From positions 1 through 64,000 of the forward strand of contig DATGZN010000096.1 of NCBI GenBank assembly GCA_035297145.1: a DNA stretch of 64,000 nucleotides, given 5' to 3'. The DNA is from QHXW01 sp035297145 (lineage in GTDB: Bacteria > Acidobacteriota > Terriglobia > Bryobacterales > Bryobacteraceae). Positions 44,452-53,249 of this stretch are shown in pieces (the first letter of the stretch is position 1; each line of letters opens with the position of its first letter). Position numbers and translations under genes: made by a program. The notes beneath the pieces are model-generated. The model worked only from the letters and a program-made list of their open reading frames with translations, made no database searches and was not told the DNA's origin.

Positions 44452-45378
44452 TTACTTCTCCAAGTCGACCACGGCGTACGCGCCCATCTCGGGGATGGTG
44501 AACTCTGTAGCGCCATCGGCCGGTTCATAGTCCGCGAGCGCGGGATTCTTGATTCCAAAAGCCGCCAGCTTGCCGTGCTGATAGGTTCCTCGCACCCGTA
44601 CGCGCAGCCCATCGACTTTGCCGCCACCGTAGTTGACGAGGTGCACGCGGAGCCGCTGGCCATCTCCGTTCACTTTGCCCAACACTACCTCGCTGCCATA
44701 AATGCGCAGCAATCTCTTCTCGTCGGTCAGCTTTTGGCGCACCAGCGTGGCGAAGGCAGACGGGTCCAGAGCCGCATCCTTGGGGAAATCCTTGGTTCCG
44801 ATCTGGACGTTCAGATCGTACGCCGTATCGGGCGCTCGCACGATGAGATACAGCAGATTTCGACGGGAAAGCAGATTGAGCACCTCGCCGGTTTCCTCGG
44901 AGCCATCGTCGATGATCGCAATGTTCGCCATGACCGGCAACGCTGGCTGATCGACACTCTTCAGAAACGCCAGCATTTGGCCGAACGCAGTCAGGTCCCG
45001 TGGTTCGGGGTGAACTACGGCATCGGCGCCATAAACATACGCCTCAGCCGCAGCTAACGCCGCTGTGCGCCATCGCACGTCATAATAGTACTGGCGCCGC
45101 CCGTCTCGATTGATGCGCCAGCCGTTGCCGTTGACCCAGGGCATGCTCGTCGCTGCCGCGACGTTCATCCGGCGTTCCACACCGGGAGCCGGGAGCTTTA
45201 CGAATTTCGACGCATCGAAAGGCTGCGCGTCAATGCCTGCGGTCTTCCAGGCACCTTCCTGTCCTGCGGGAACGAACACGCGGTCGATCCCAGCCTGCCT
45301 AACCACATCCGCGGTCTTCGGACCTTGATCCCAGTAAAGACCGGGCAGCAGAGCCGCCAGAAGGAAGCCGAGCATCAC
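44452..45378 (-). CDS. Exported protein of unknown function
   Basis: A 308-aa precursor beginning with MMLGFLLAALLPGLYW, a short signal peptide. It contains TADVVRQAGIDRVFVPAGQEGAWKTAGI and a VMANIAIIDDGSEETGEVLNLLSRRNLLYLIV core resembling a TIM-barrel glycoside-hydrolase-like fold, and a C-terminal beta region LRVHLVNYGGGKVDGLRVRVRGTYQHG typical of a sugar-binding or Ig-like domain. Catalytic residues are not identifiable. It may start at GTG 45378 or ATG 45375. Coupled to DUF362 by a short overlap. Confidence 0.65.
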   Translation of the reverse strand: MMLGFLLAALLPGLYWDQGPKTADVVRQAGIDRVFVPAGQEGAWKTAGIDAQPFDASKFVKLPAPGVERRMNVAAATSMPWVNGNGWRINRDGRRQYYYDVRWRTAALAAAEAYVYGADAVVHPEPRDLTAFGQMLAFLKSVDQPALPVMANIAIIDDGSEETGEVLNLLSRRNLLYLIVRAPDTAYDLNVQIGTKDFPKDAALDPSAFATLVRQKLTDEKRLLRIYGSEVVLGKVNGDGQRLRVHLVNYGGGKVDGLRVRVRGTYQHGKLAAFGIKNPALADYEPADGATEFTIPEMGAYAVVDLEK

Positions 45379-46505
45379 AACTCGATTTTCCTGACCTGAA
45401 TCCTGTCGATCTCATACACGCCCAAACCCAGCGTGGATGCGTACTCGATGTGCCCCGGCTCGCGGACGAACCGGTCGACGCTGGGGTTATTGTCGTAGCC
45501 TCTACCGGACTTGATGTGAGCCATGGAGCGATCCCAGACGGAGGTGGCGTGCTCCGCCTTGCGTTTGTCGTCGATTACGTCGAGCAGCAAGCGATCTATC
45601 GACACAGGGTCCGTGCCGAACAACATCTGCTTGGGGTAAAAGCGGAACTTGCGGCTGGGAGAGAACGGCCCGCCATGCCAGACGCCGCGCAGGCCATCCA
45701 TGATGGCCAGCACAGTGCGGGAGCGCAAGGGCTCGACACTGGCGAGAGTTCCGATGAACGAATAGGTGTTGGTCTTGAATCCGGAATGCGACCGCGCCAC
45801 ATTGGAAAAGCTGCCGTACGCAATATTCTTCAGGCAGCCGGTGACGCCAGCGGCGCCGTGATCCTTCATATTGGGGACGTTGATGATTTTGGTGAAGTGC
45901 TCAGTCACCACTCGCGCCATGTTGGATCGCGTATCTTCTTCGCCGAAGAAGTTCACATCGACGTAGGTATTGGGGTCGTAGCCGGCGATCGAGCCACGGT
46001 CATGTTCGGCAGTCCAGATATGCACGCCCGCCGGCACAAAGCTGTCGTAATGCACACTGGCCACTTGGTTTTGGAAGCGCTCATAAATCCAAATTTGGTT
46101 TGGCTTCAACCCCACCACGCCAAGATTCCTGACGATCTCTCCCACCACCTCAGGAGTGGACATGATTCCGGGCGCGCCGGAGCAATTCACCTTGATACCC
46201 ACGACATCGGCGGAGTTAAAGAAGCGGGCCCAACTGTCGCGGGCGTCGGCATCGCCAGTGAGTGCGCGCATGCCTTGCGAGATCATCTCGCGCACTGTTG
46301 GTGCATCCACCTTCTCCGATGGCTCGTCGATCGCCTTCCCGGCGTGAACGCGCGCCACCTTGCCAGGGTAGGCCCCAGGCATGCCGGGTTGCGCCGCGGG
46401 CTGATATCGGCTAACGATCTGGTACTTGGGCAAATCCTCGTGCAAGCTGGCCGCTAATGCTACGGGAGCTGCAGCCGTGGCCTGCAAAAACGTGCGGCGG
46501 TCCAT
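45375..46505 (-). CDS. DUF362 protein with Tat signal
   Basis: A 376-aa precursor with Tat signal MDRRTFLQATAAAPVALAASL. The DUF362 family often binds FeS clusters, but here I see few Cys (NCSGAPGIM, VTGCLKN), so a cluster is doubtful. Motifs VVGIKVNCSGAPGIMSTPEVV, INVPNMKDHGAAGVTGCLKNIAYGSF and FGTDPVSIDRLLLDVIDDKRKAE fit the family. It is probably periplasmic, redox or scaffold function unknown. It lies between the TonB receptor and the exported unknown, all minus strand with small gaps. Confidence 0.84.
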   Translation of the reverse strand: MDRRTFLQATAAAPVALAASLHEDLPKYQIVSRYQPAAQPGMPGAYPGKVARVHAGKAIDEPSEKVDAPTVREMISQGMRALTGDADARDSWARFFNSADVVGIKVNCSGAPGIMSTPEVVGEIVRNLGVVGLKPNQIWIYERFQNQVASVHYDSFVPAGVHIWTAEHDRGSIAGYDPNTYVDVNFFGEEDTRSNMARVVTEHFTKIINVPNMKDHGAAGVTGCLKNIAYGSFSNVARSHSGFKTNTYSFIGTLASVEPLRSRTVLAIMDGLRGVWHGGPFSPSRKFRFYPKQMLFGTDPVSIDRLLLDVIDDKRKAEHATSVWDRSMAHIKSGRGYDNNPSVDRFVREPGHIEYASTLGLGVYEIDRIQVRKIEL

Positions 46506-46536
46506 TTTTCGATGATAGCCCGTTTACGGCGCCCGC

Positions 46537-49095
46537 TCAGCTTTTCGCGTGTCCGAACAGGCGAAGGCGCAGGACAAAGTGGCGGCCCTCGTCGCCGAAG
46601 AACTGCATAAACGTAGGCGAACCAATGACGTTGCTGACGGCGGTGGGATTACGATTAGCCGTCAAGTTGTTCGCGCCCAGGCGAATCCCAAAGCGGTAAC
46701 CCCGAAAAGTGAACCTGCGCTCAATGTGAAGGTTCAGGTCCAGATTGGATGGATACCGGTGCGAGTCGACGACGCCCACCACGCGCCCGGCATCGTCGGT
46801 AAAGGAATAGGGAAAGCCTGTGCGCCAATCCACCAGATATGCGATCGCCCATTTTTCCCGGAATCTCTTGAGCGGCGGCGGCAGGTAACCCCAGGACAGG
46901 AAGCGATTCGGAGCGTCCCATGGCATCGGTCCGAGGTTGTTCCCTACCTGGAGCGGCTGGTCCACGCTCACGTCCAGTACAGCGTTGGAGATCGCCCTGG
47001 AATGCACGTAGCTGGCAAGCCACTCGTACTGGTCGCCAAACGAATGCCGAATGGTTATTCCGACTTCATCATAGGCGTCGCGCCGCAGGTTGGTTAATGC
47101 ATAGGTCCCGCCGAACCCATAACCCAGAACCTCCGGCTGAATGATCACGGGACCGCTCGTCTCCGGTGCATAAACAAGACCGCCAGCGCCTCGTTTTCGA
47201 AGCCACTCCAATTTCGCGAAGAGACGATGTCCCAGGGCCTGTTCCACACCCGCGCTCACATTGTCATATCGAGGCATAGTGAGGGCGTGCCCCGGAACGA
47301 AGGTGGTCACCAGCGGAGTTTCTGGTACTCCCTCCGGCGAAAATGGGACAGTCACGGCCTGCTGATCGAGGGGCTTGCTGAACAGGGCCAGGCTCGCGGC
47401 ATCATAGATGACGCTGTAACCGCCCACCAGCTTGGTGTTGGAGTTGGCGAACGGCGCGAAGGCCGCCGAGATGCGAGGCCCGAATGAGGCCCGCCGCACC
47501 AATTCATCCCAGTCCTCGCGCAGACCCGCGTCGATGACCAGCCGGGGGACGGGCTGCCAGTGGTCGTTTATGTAGGATGCGAAAGCCAGATTCGCCTTCC
47601 CGAAATCGCCGCTACCCCTAAACGTTGTCTCGAACAGCGGAAGGCCGGAAAGGCCGACCACTTCATAACTGCTGCGCTGGAATTCGGCGTGATAGCTGAG
47701 TCGCTGAGCGTCAGCGCCGGTCTGCAATTGATGCCTTCCATAAAAATGAAATGCCGGTGGGAAGAAGTTGACGAAAGCTTGCTTGCGGCCGCCGTGCTCA
47801 CGGGAATCGACGAAGTAGTTGCCGCTGCGTCCTTCGGGAGTCAGCAGGTATGGAGCAGTCCCTTCCGGAACGCGTGTCCGCAGCGTACGCTGCCAATCCA
47901 GACCGACCTCGGCCAGCGCGCCATTGCTCCATGAGTGGGTGTCTTTCACCGCAATCATCCAATGATTAGTTCCCAGGCCCGAAGTCGTGGACTCGGGGTC
48001 CAGCGCGCCCAGGCCGAAATGGTCCTGATGGTCGAAGTTGGTCAACAGATCGGCGTACAGAATGTTGGCAGAGGTCAGATTCACTTGGGCGTGAAACAAG
48101 TTCCCCGCGGCCCACGACGTGTTCGTATCCTCCCCTTTGGGAAGTCCGGCGACGTAACCGCTGTCGAACTCTCCGTCGAAGTTGCCCGAAAACCAGGCGC
48201 GTCCCTTCACAATCGGGCCGGAAAAGACGGCTCGGGGCGTCCAGTCTCCCAAACGCAGCCCGCCGTGCAGGTCCGGTCCGGGAATGAAATTGGTGGCAGT
48301 GAAGTGGTATTGGTCAGTTCCGTTCTCGCTGCTGATGGCCAGCGTTCCCGCTGAACCGCGACCATTCTGGGGCCCCTCCCGCGACGACGATAAGTCGAGT
48401 GACCGGATTCCCTCCACTGCCAGCCGCGTCGAGTACCGGCCGTTGATGGGATCGCTGATGTCGAAGCCATCCAATAAGTACTGTGTTTGGTACTCCGCGC
48501 CGCCGTGGAAGTGCACCCCTCCAGAGGGGTCCTGAATGACGCCTGGCGTCAATCGCAGTGCGTTGCGCAGGCTGTTGCTCGCCGGGTACGGAACGTTATT
48601 CACTTCGGTCCCACTGAGGCGCTGCTCGCGGTCGGTTCTGGCCGGGTCAACCGGCGACGGTGATTCGCCGACCTGCACGCTCTGGAACACCTCCCGCTGC
48701 GGGTTCAGCACGAGTGTTACTTCCGTGCCGCTTTTCTCCACGTGTACCGGACGATCTGTCAGGCGGAAGAAGCCCACGCTCTCCGCACTCACCAGGTATT
48801 CGCCTGACTCGGGTAGGGAAAGCTGAAAGGCGCCAGCGGGCCCCGTGTGGGTTTCCATGGGCGTCTGCGGGCCCGTATGCGCCCAAACTCGTGCGTTGGC
48901 AACGGGCGCTTCGTTGTCATCCACCACGTGCCCGCTCAACGTAACCTGGGCGTCGGCGGCCGTGACCGCGAGAGCCGCTAACACCAAACTAATGATCCAG
49001 GGTTCTGACACCAGACTGCCTCGCTTCACTATATCGAGGAGGCGCAAGGCATTGCATCGGGCCCCCTGGCTCGAAATCGTAACTTTTAGTGACAT
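46537..49095 (-). CDS. TonB-dependent receptor with N-terminal carboxypeptidase-regulatory domain
   Basis: An 852-aa outer-membrane receptor. A signal peptide ends at AADAQ; the next 90 residues (VTLSGHVVDDNEAPVANARVWAHTG) form a carboxypeptidase-regulatory-like domain, common in Acidobacteriota and Bacteroidota. The plug domain follows (NVPYPASNSLRNALRLTPGV, YLLDGFDISDPING), and the rest is a beta-barrel ending with a short aromatic RHFVLRLRLFGHAKS. ATG 49095 is the first start; GTG 49029 is an alternative that begins closer to the signal peptide. It likely imports a large carbohydrate or organic ligand handled by the downstream genes. Confidence 0.88.
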   Translation of the reverse strand: MSLKVTISSQGARCNALRLLDIVKRGSLVSEPWIISLVLAALAVTAADAQVTLSGHVVDDNEAPVANARVWAHTGPQTPMETHTGPAGAFQLSLPESGEYLVSAESVGFFRLTDRPVHVEKSGTEVTLVLNPQREVFQSVQVGESPSPVDPARTDREQRLSGTEVNNVPYPASNSLRNALRLTPGVIQDPSGGVHFHGGAEYQTQYLLDGFDISDPINGRYSTRLAVEGIRSLDLSSSREGPQNGRGSAGTLAISSENGTDQYHFTATNFIPGPDLHGGLRLGDWTPRAVFSGPIVKGRAWFSGNFDGEFDSGYVAGLPKGEDTNTSWAAGNLFHAQVNLTSANILYADLLTNFDHQDHFGLGALDPESTTSGLGTNHWMIAVKDTHSWSNGALAEVGLDWQRTLRTRVPEGTAPYLLTPEGRSGNYFVDSREHGGRKQAFVNFFPPAFHFYGRHQLQTGADAQRLSYHAEFQRSSYEVVGLSGLPLFETTFRGSGDFGKANLAFASYINDHWQPVPRLVIDAGLREDWDELVRRASFGPRISAAFAPFANSNTKLVGGYSVIYDAASLALFSKPLDQQAVTVPFSPEGVPETPLVTTFVPGHALTMPRYDNVSAGVEQALGHRLFAKLEWLRKRGAGGLVYAPETSGPVIIQPEVLGYGFGGTYALTNLRRDAYDEVGITIRHSFGDQYEWLASYVHSRAISNAVLDVSVDQPLQVGNNLGPMPWDAPNRFLSWGYLPPPLKRFREKWAIAYLVDWRTGFPYSFTDDAGRVVGVVDSHRYPSNLDLNLHIERRFTFRGYRFGIRLGANNLTANRNPTAVSNVIGSPTFMQFFGDEGRHFVLRLRLFGHAKS

Positions 49096-49166
49096 ACGGA
49101 CGAATCCAGATGTAGAGTTCCCGCATTAGCACTATCATGTAGGGAAAGTAAGGTGGAGCGATACAT

Positions 49167-49847
49167 ATGTTAACTAAAGTACGGTTTGCGTCTTCGCGGC
49201 GGTCGTTGTTGAAGGCCGCGATCGCGGCACAGTTTGCGACTCTCTCGCTCATTGCCGCCAGTTTTCCCGATCCGGCAGTGGACACACCTCGCGTCTCTGG
49301 CAAAACAGAAACGGCCGTCCTGGCCGGGGGCTGTTTCTGGGGCGTGGAGGGCGTATTCGAATCGTTGAAGGGTGTATCGGCTGTGGTTTCCGGCTATTCC
49401 GGAGGCAAAGCGAACACCGCCCACTACGAGATGGTGAGCACCGGCACCACCGGTCACGCGGAGTCGGTACGCATTACTTACGATCCCTCCCAAATCTCTT
49501 ATGGCCAACTGCTAAAAGTCTATTTCTCGGTGGCGCACGATCCCACGGAAAAGAATCGCCAGGGCCCGGATTGGGGCACGCAGTATCGCTCGGAGATCTT
49601 TTACGCGAACGACGAACAGAAGCGGGTCGCCGAGGCGTACATCCAGCAGCTCGATGCAGCCAAGATTTACAAGAAGCCGATCGTAACCTTGGTGGAGCCT
49701 CTGCAAGCGTTCTATCCCGCTGAGGAGCATCATCAGCACTTTATGGCGCGGAACCCGACCTATCCTTATATCGTGTACAACGATGCGCCGAAGGTGAAGC
49801 ACCTCTACAAACAATTTCCCGAGCTGGTGAAAGGAGATGCGAAATGA
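49167..49847 (+). CDS. msrA: Peptide methionine (S)-S-oxide reductase MsrA, exported
   Basis: Reduces the S-form of methionine sulfoxide. The catalytic motif GGCFWGVEGVF is at about residues 54-64 and the family features SGYSGG, AHDPTEKNRQGPDWGTQYRS and QHFMARNPTYPYI are all present. The N-terminus RRSLLKAAIAAQFATLSLIAASF is a signal sequence with Tat-like SRRSLLK. ATG 49167 has AGGTGGAG eight bases upstream. The stop overlaps msrB by four bases. Both forms would work in the periplasm, repairing oxidised envelope proteins. It is divergent from the TonB receptor. Confidence 0.95.
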   Translation: MLTKVRFASSRRSLLKAAIAAQFATLSLIAASFPDPAVDTPRVSGKTETAVLAGGCFWGVEGVFESLKGVSAVVSGYSGGKANTAHYEMVSTGTTGHAESVRITYDPSQISYGQLLKVYFSVAHDPTEKNRQGPDWGTQYRSEIFYANDEQKRVAEAYIQQLDAAKIYKKPIVTLVEPLQAFYPAEEHHQHFMARNPTYPYIVYNDAPKVKHLYKQFPELVKGDAK

Positions 49848-50404
49848 CTGGATCGTTCGACAGTAACCGGCGGAACTTTTTGCGGCTCTTGAGCGGCATT
49901 GCGGCCGGAAGGCTGGCGCTGGCCGGGGGCAAGCACGAAGCTAAGCTGTTGCGGATTGTGGAGTTTGACGCCGTAGGCGGAAAGAAAGGAATCGTGGAAG
50001 TGGAAAAAATCCAGAAACCGGACTCCGAGTGGAGGCAGCAACTGACTCCGGCGCAGTTTGAAGTAACTCGCCGCAAAGGGACGGAACCCGCCTTCCACAA
50101 CAAGTATTTCGACAACCACGAAGACGGCCTCTACAAATGTATCTGTTGCGGCACCGTTCTGTTCGATTCCAAGACGAAATTCGAGTCGGGCACGGGTTGG
50201 CCGAGTTTCTGGCAGCCGATTGCCAAGGAAAACGTGACCACTCACACCGACTACAGCTACGGAATCCGCGAGGAGGTAGTTTGCACGCGCTGCGACGCCC
50301 ACCTCGGACACGTATTTCCGGATGGTCCACCCCCGACGCACCAGCGCTATTGCATGAATTCGGCCTCTCTGGACTTCGTTCCGCGGGGCAAAGCCAGCTC
50401 CTAA
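49844..50404 (+). CDS. msrB: Peptide methionine (R)-S-oxide reductase MsrB, Tat-type
   Basis: Reduces the R-form of methionine sulfoxide. The signal NRRNFLRLLSGIAAGRLALAGG matches a Tat signal. The catalytic cysteine is in RYCMNSASLDF near the C-terminus. Two zinc CxxC pairs are present (ICCGTVLF region and CTRCDAHLGH), so it is the zinc-containing class. AAGGAG lies seven bases before ATG 49844. It forms a translationally coupled pair with msrA; the two proteins together can repair both stereoisomers. Usual length, 186 aa. Confidence 0.95.
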   Translation: MTGSFDSNRRNFLRLLSGIAAGRLALAGGKHEAKLLRIVEFDAVGGKKGIVEVEKIQKPDSEWRQQLTPAQFEVTRRKGTEPAFHNKYFDNHEDGLYKCICCGTVLFDSKTKFESGTGWPSFWQPIAKENVTTHTDYSYGIREEVVCTRCDAHLGHVFPDGPPPTHQRYCMNSASLDFVPRGKASS

Positions 50405-50467
50405 GCCAGCGTTTGGCCCTGGGGCGGCGTTGGACGCGGCAACGCGCAAATTGGTACAAACGTCCCG

Positions 50468-51886
50468 ATGGGCTTTCTCGACGAAAACTTTCTATTGCAG
50501 AGCGAAACGGCGCGCCGGCTGTACTTCGAGTATGCCGAGGCGCAACCGATCCTCGACTATCACAATCACCTCCCGCCCAAAGACATCAGCGAAGACCGCC
50601 GATTCGGGAATCTATTCGATATTTGGCTCGAAGGCGACCACTACAAGTGGCGCGCCATGCGCGCAAACGGCATCGACGAGCACTTCTGCACGGGCGACGC
50701 TTCGGCCTACGAGAAGTTTCTGGCGTGGGCGCGCACCGTGCCATACACGCTGCGTAATCCGCTCTACCACTGGACCCACCTTGAACTCCGGCGATATTTC
50801 GGCATCCAGGAACTTCTCGACGATCGGACTGCACCCGCTGTTTGGAAAAGAGCCAACGAGATGCTCGCGGGTTCGGATTTGACGGCTCGGGGCATACTGC
50901 GCCGATTTCGCGTCACGGCCCTGTGCACGACTGACGATCCGGCGGACGATCTGTGCCATCATCGCGCCATCGCGGCGTCGAAGTTCCCGGTAGCTGTATA
51001 TCCCGCGTTCCGGCCTGACCGTGTCTTCGAGGTCCATCTGCCGGAGCGCTGGAACGCCTGGCTGGGCCGCCTGGAGACCGTCGCCAACCGTGAGATTCGC
51101 AGCCTAACGGCGTTGCTCGACGCTATCGACGCGCGCCACGACGACTTCCATTCCATCGGGTGCCGGCTGTCCGATCACGGCTTGAACTCCTGTCCGTCGG
51201 AAGAGTGCGCGGAAAGCGATGCCGCGACGATTTTTCGCCAGGCGCGCGGCGGCCAGTCGGCGTCGGAGGGAGAACAGTTAAGATTCGCTTCGTTCCTGCT
51301 GCTTCACCTCGCGCGTCTCGACGCACGCAAAGGCTGGACCAAACAATTGCACCTGGGTGCTCGCCGGAACACAAATTCACGGATGCTGGCTCAGGCCGGC
51401 CCCGACGCGGGTTTCGACTCGATCGGCGATTTTCCCCAAATCCAGGGTCTTGCCCGATTCCTCGACGCGCTGGAGCGTGAGGGCGCGCTTCCCAAGATGA
51501 TCCTGTACAACGTAAACCCGATTGAGAATTATGCGTTCGCGACTATAGCTGGGAACTTCGCGGGCGCCGGGATAGCGGGTCGCATCCAATTCGGCAGCGG
51601 CTGGTGGTTTCTCGATCAGAAAGAAGGAATCGAGTGGCAGTTGAATGCGCTTTCTAACTGCGGATTGCTGGCGCGGTTCATTGGGATGCTGACGGATTCC
51701 CGCTCGTTCATGTCGTTCCCCCGCCACGAGTATTTTCGCCGCGTGCTATGCAACCTGGTCGGTTCCGAGATGGAAACGGGCGAGCTGCCCGGCGATCTGG
51801 AACTCTGCGGGCGTATGATTCGTAACATTTGCTACCGCAACGCCCGCGTTTTTCTTGACCTGCCGCAAGCCGCAGCGGCCGCCTGA
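50468..51886 (+). CDS. uxaC: Uronate isomerase UxaC
   Basis: Isomerises D-glucuronate to D-fructuronate and D-galacturonate to D-tagaturonate, in pectin and hexuronate catabolism. A metal-dependent amidohydrolase fold: the ILDYHNHLPPKDI motif (HxH) begins the barrel, followed by GIDEHFCTGDAS and YHWTHLELRRYFGI; the family's closing RFIGMLTDSRSFMSFPRHEYFRRVLC is also clear. Length 472 aa is typical. ATG 50468 is the start. No uxaA/uxaB or kduID is nearby, so the rest of the pathway is elsewhere. It lies 63 bases after msrB. Confidence 0.96.
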   Translation: MGFLDENFLLQSETARRLYFEYAEAQPILDYHNHLPPKDISEDRRFGNLFDIWLEGDHYKWRAMRANGIDEHFCTGDASAYEKFLAWARTVPYTLRNPLYHWTHLELRRYFGIQELLDDRTAPAVWKRANEMLAGSDLTARGILRRFRVTALCTTDDPADDLCHHRAIAASKFPVAVYPAFRPDRVFEVHLPERWNAWLGRLETVANREIRSLTALLDAIDARHDDFHSIGCRLSDHGLNSCPSEECAESDAATIFRQARGGQSASEGEQLRFASFLLLHLARLDARKGWTKQLHLGARRNTNSRMLAQAGPDAGFDSIGDFPQIQGLARFLDALEREGALPKMILYNVNPIENYAFATIAGNFAGAGIAGRIQFGSGWWFLDQKEGIEWQLNALSNCGLLARFIGMLTDSRSFMSFPRHEYFRRVLCNLVGSEMETGELPGDLELCGRMIRNICYRNARVFLDLPQAAAAA

Positions 51887-51995
51887 ACCGCTCGTTGCCC
51901 GCCGATGTGCCGAACGGCATAGGCGAAAAGCTGTCATTCGGCACTCGCGCAATCCCGTGGCCCTCTTCCATACTGGTAGGCAAACCGAGAAACTC

Positions 51996-53249
51996 ATGAC
52001 GCATCCTCCATCCGCCATCGTTCACGAACGGCCTCCCATGCCTCCGGAAGTCAAAGGACCACCGCCGCGATCCTCCTCGCGCGGCTGGCTCTGGCTGCTG
52101 GCTCTGATTGTCGTGGTGGCGGCCGGCGCATATTTTCTCTGGCCCAGGCTCAAGCCCGCGCAGCCAGCGAACGCGCAACCGGCAGCCGCGGGGCAAAAAG
52201 GACGCGGTCCTGGCCTCATCCCGGTGGTCGCGGTGCGCGCCCAAAAAGGCGACATTGGTGTCTACGTCAACGGGCTGGGAGCCGTGACTCCCATTTACAC
52301 CGTCACCGTGAAGAGCCGCGTTGATGGCGAGATTATGAAGGTTCTCTACACCGAGGGCCAACTCGTGCATCAGGGCGAACTGCTCGTCCAAATTGATCCG
52401 CGCCCCTATCAGGTGATGCTCGAACAGGCGGAAGGACAACTGGCTAAGGATCAGGCGACCCTCAACAACGCACGCGTAGATCAGACCCGTTACGAAAAGC
52501 TGCTGGCTCAGAATGCCATTCCGGAGCAGCAGCTCGCAACGCAGAAAGCCATGGTGGGTTCGGCGGAAGGCGCGGTGAAGGCCGACCAGGGAGCCATCGA
52601 CGCCGCCAAGCTCGATCTGGTTTACAGTCAAATCACTGCGCCCATCACGGGGCGCGTCGGCCTCCGCCTGGTAGACCCCGGAAACATTGTTCACGCGTCG
52701 GATAGCAATGGCCTGGTGGTTATTACACAGATCGATCCGATTAGCGTCATCTTCCCCATCGCCGAGGATCAGGTTCCGATAGTGGTCCAGAGAATGCGTG
52801 CGGGGCAGTCTTTGCGGGTGGAAGCCTGGGACCGCGCTATGGCCAAAAGGCTCAGTACCGGTGTATTGCAGACCATCGACAACCAGATCGACGAGACCAC
52901 TGCCACCGTCAGGCTGAGGGCGCAGTTCGGAAACAAGGATAGCTCGCTGTTTCCGGGGCAGTTCGTAAATGCCCATTTGCTGGTGGAGGAGCAACACGGC
53001 GTCACGCTGGTCCCAAACGGCGCTATTCAGCGAAATTCGCAGAATATCTACGTCTGGCTGGTGAAGCCCGATCAGACAGTGACCGTGCGCACCATAACCG
53101 CGGGAACAACGGAAGGGGATCAATCCCAGATTGCTACGGGGCTTGCTCCGGGCGAGGTGGTTGTCACCGATGGGGTCGACAAGCTCCAGGAAGGGACTAA
53201 GGTTAGCCCGCACATCGCCGGTGAGAATACCCGGAGTGCAAAAAAATGA
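51996..53249 (+). CDS. mdtA: RND efflux membrane-fusion protein, MdtA-like
   Basis: Periplasmic adaptor of an RND pump. ATG 51996 gives a 417-aa protein; a longer open frame upstream is non-homologous. A single membrane anchor GWLWLLALIVVVAAGAYFLW (about 30-50) is followed by the lipoyl and hairpin domain (SRVDGEIMKVLYTEGQLVHQGELLVQIDPRPYQ), the coiled-coil alpha-hairpin (AQLAKDQATLNNARVDQTRYEKLLAQNA) and the beta-barrel domain. It stops in an ATGA overlap with the first permease, the usual arrangement of mdtABC operons that export bile salts, beta-lactams and dyes in enteric relatives. Confidence 0.92.
   Translation: MTHPPSAIVHERPPMPPEVKGPPPRSSSRGWLWLLALIVVVAAGAYFLWPRLKPAQPANAQPAAAGQKGRGPGLIPVVAVRAQKGDIGVYVNGLGAVTPIYTVTVKSRVDGEIMKVLYTEGQLVHQGELLVQIDPRPYQVMLEQAEGQLAKDQATLNNARVDQTRYEKLLAQNAIPEQQLATQKAMVGSAEGAVKADQGAIDAAKLDLVYSQITAPITGRVGLRLVDPGNIVHASDSNGLVVITQIDPISVIFPIAEDQVPIVVQRMRAGQSLRVEAWDRAMAKRLSTGVLQTIDNQIDETTATVRLRAQFGNKDSSLFPGQFVNAHLLVEEQHGVTLVPNGAIQRNSQNIYVWLVKPDQTVTVRTITAGTTEGDQSQIATGLAPGEVVVTDGVDKLQEGTKVSPHIAGENTRSAKK

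Noticed and set aside
45450..46457. 335-codon plus-strand open frame opposite DUF362
   Set aside because: Antisense to a clear Tat-signal DUF362 gene and without recognisable motifs.
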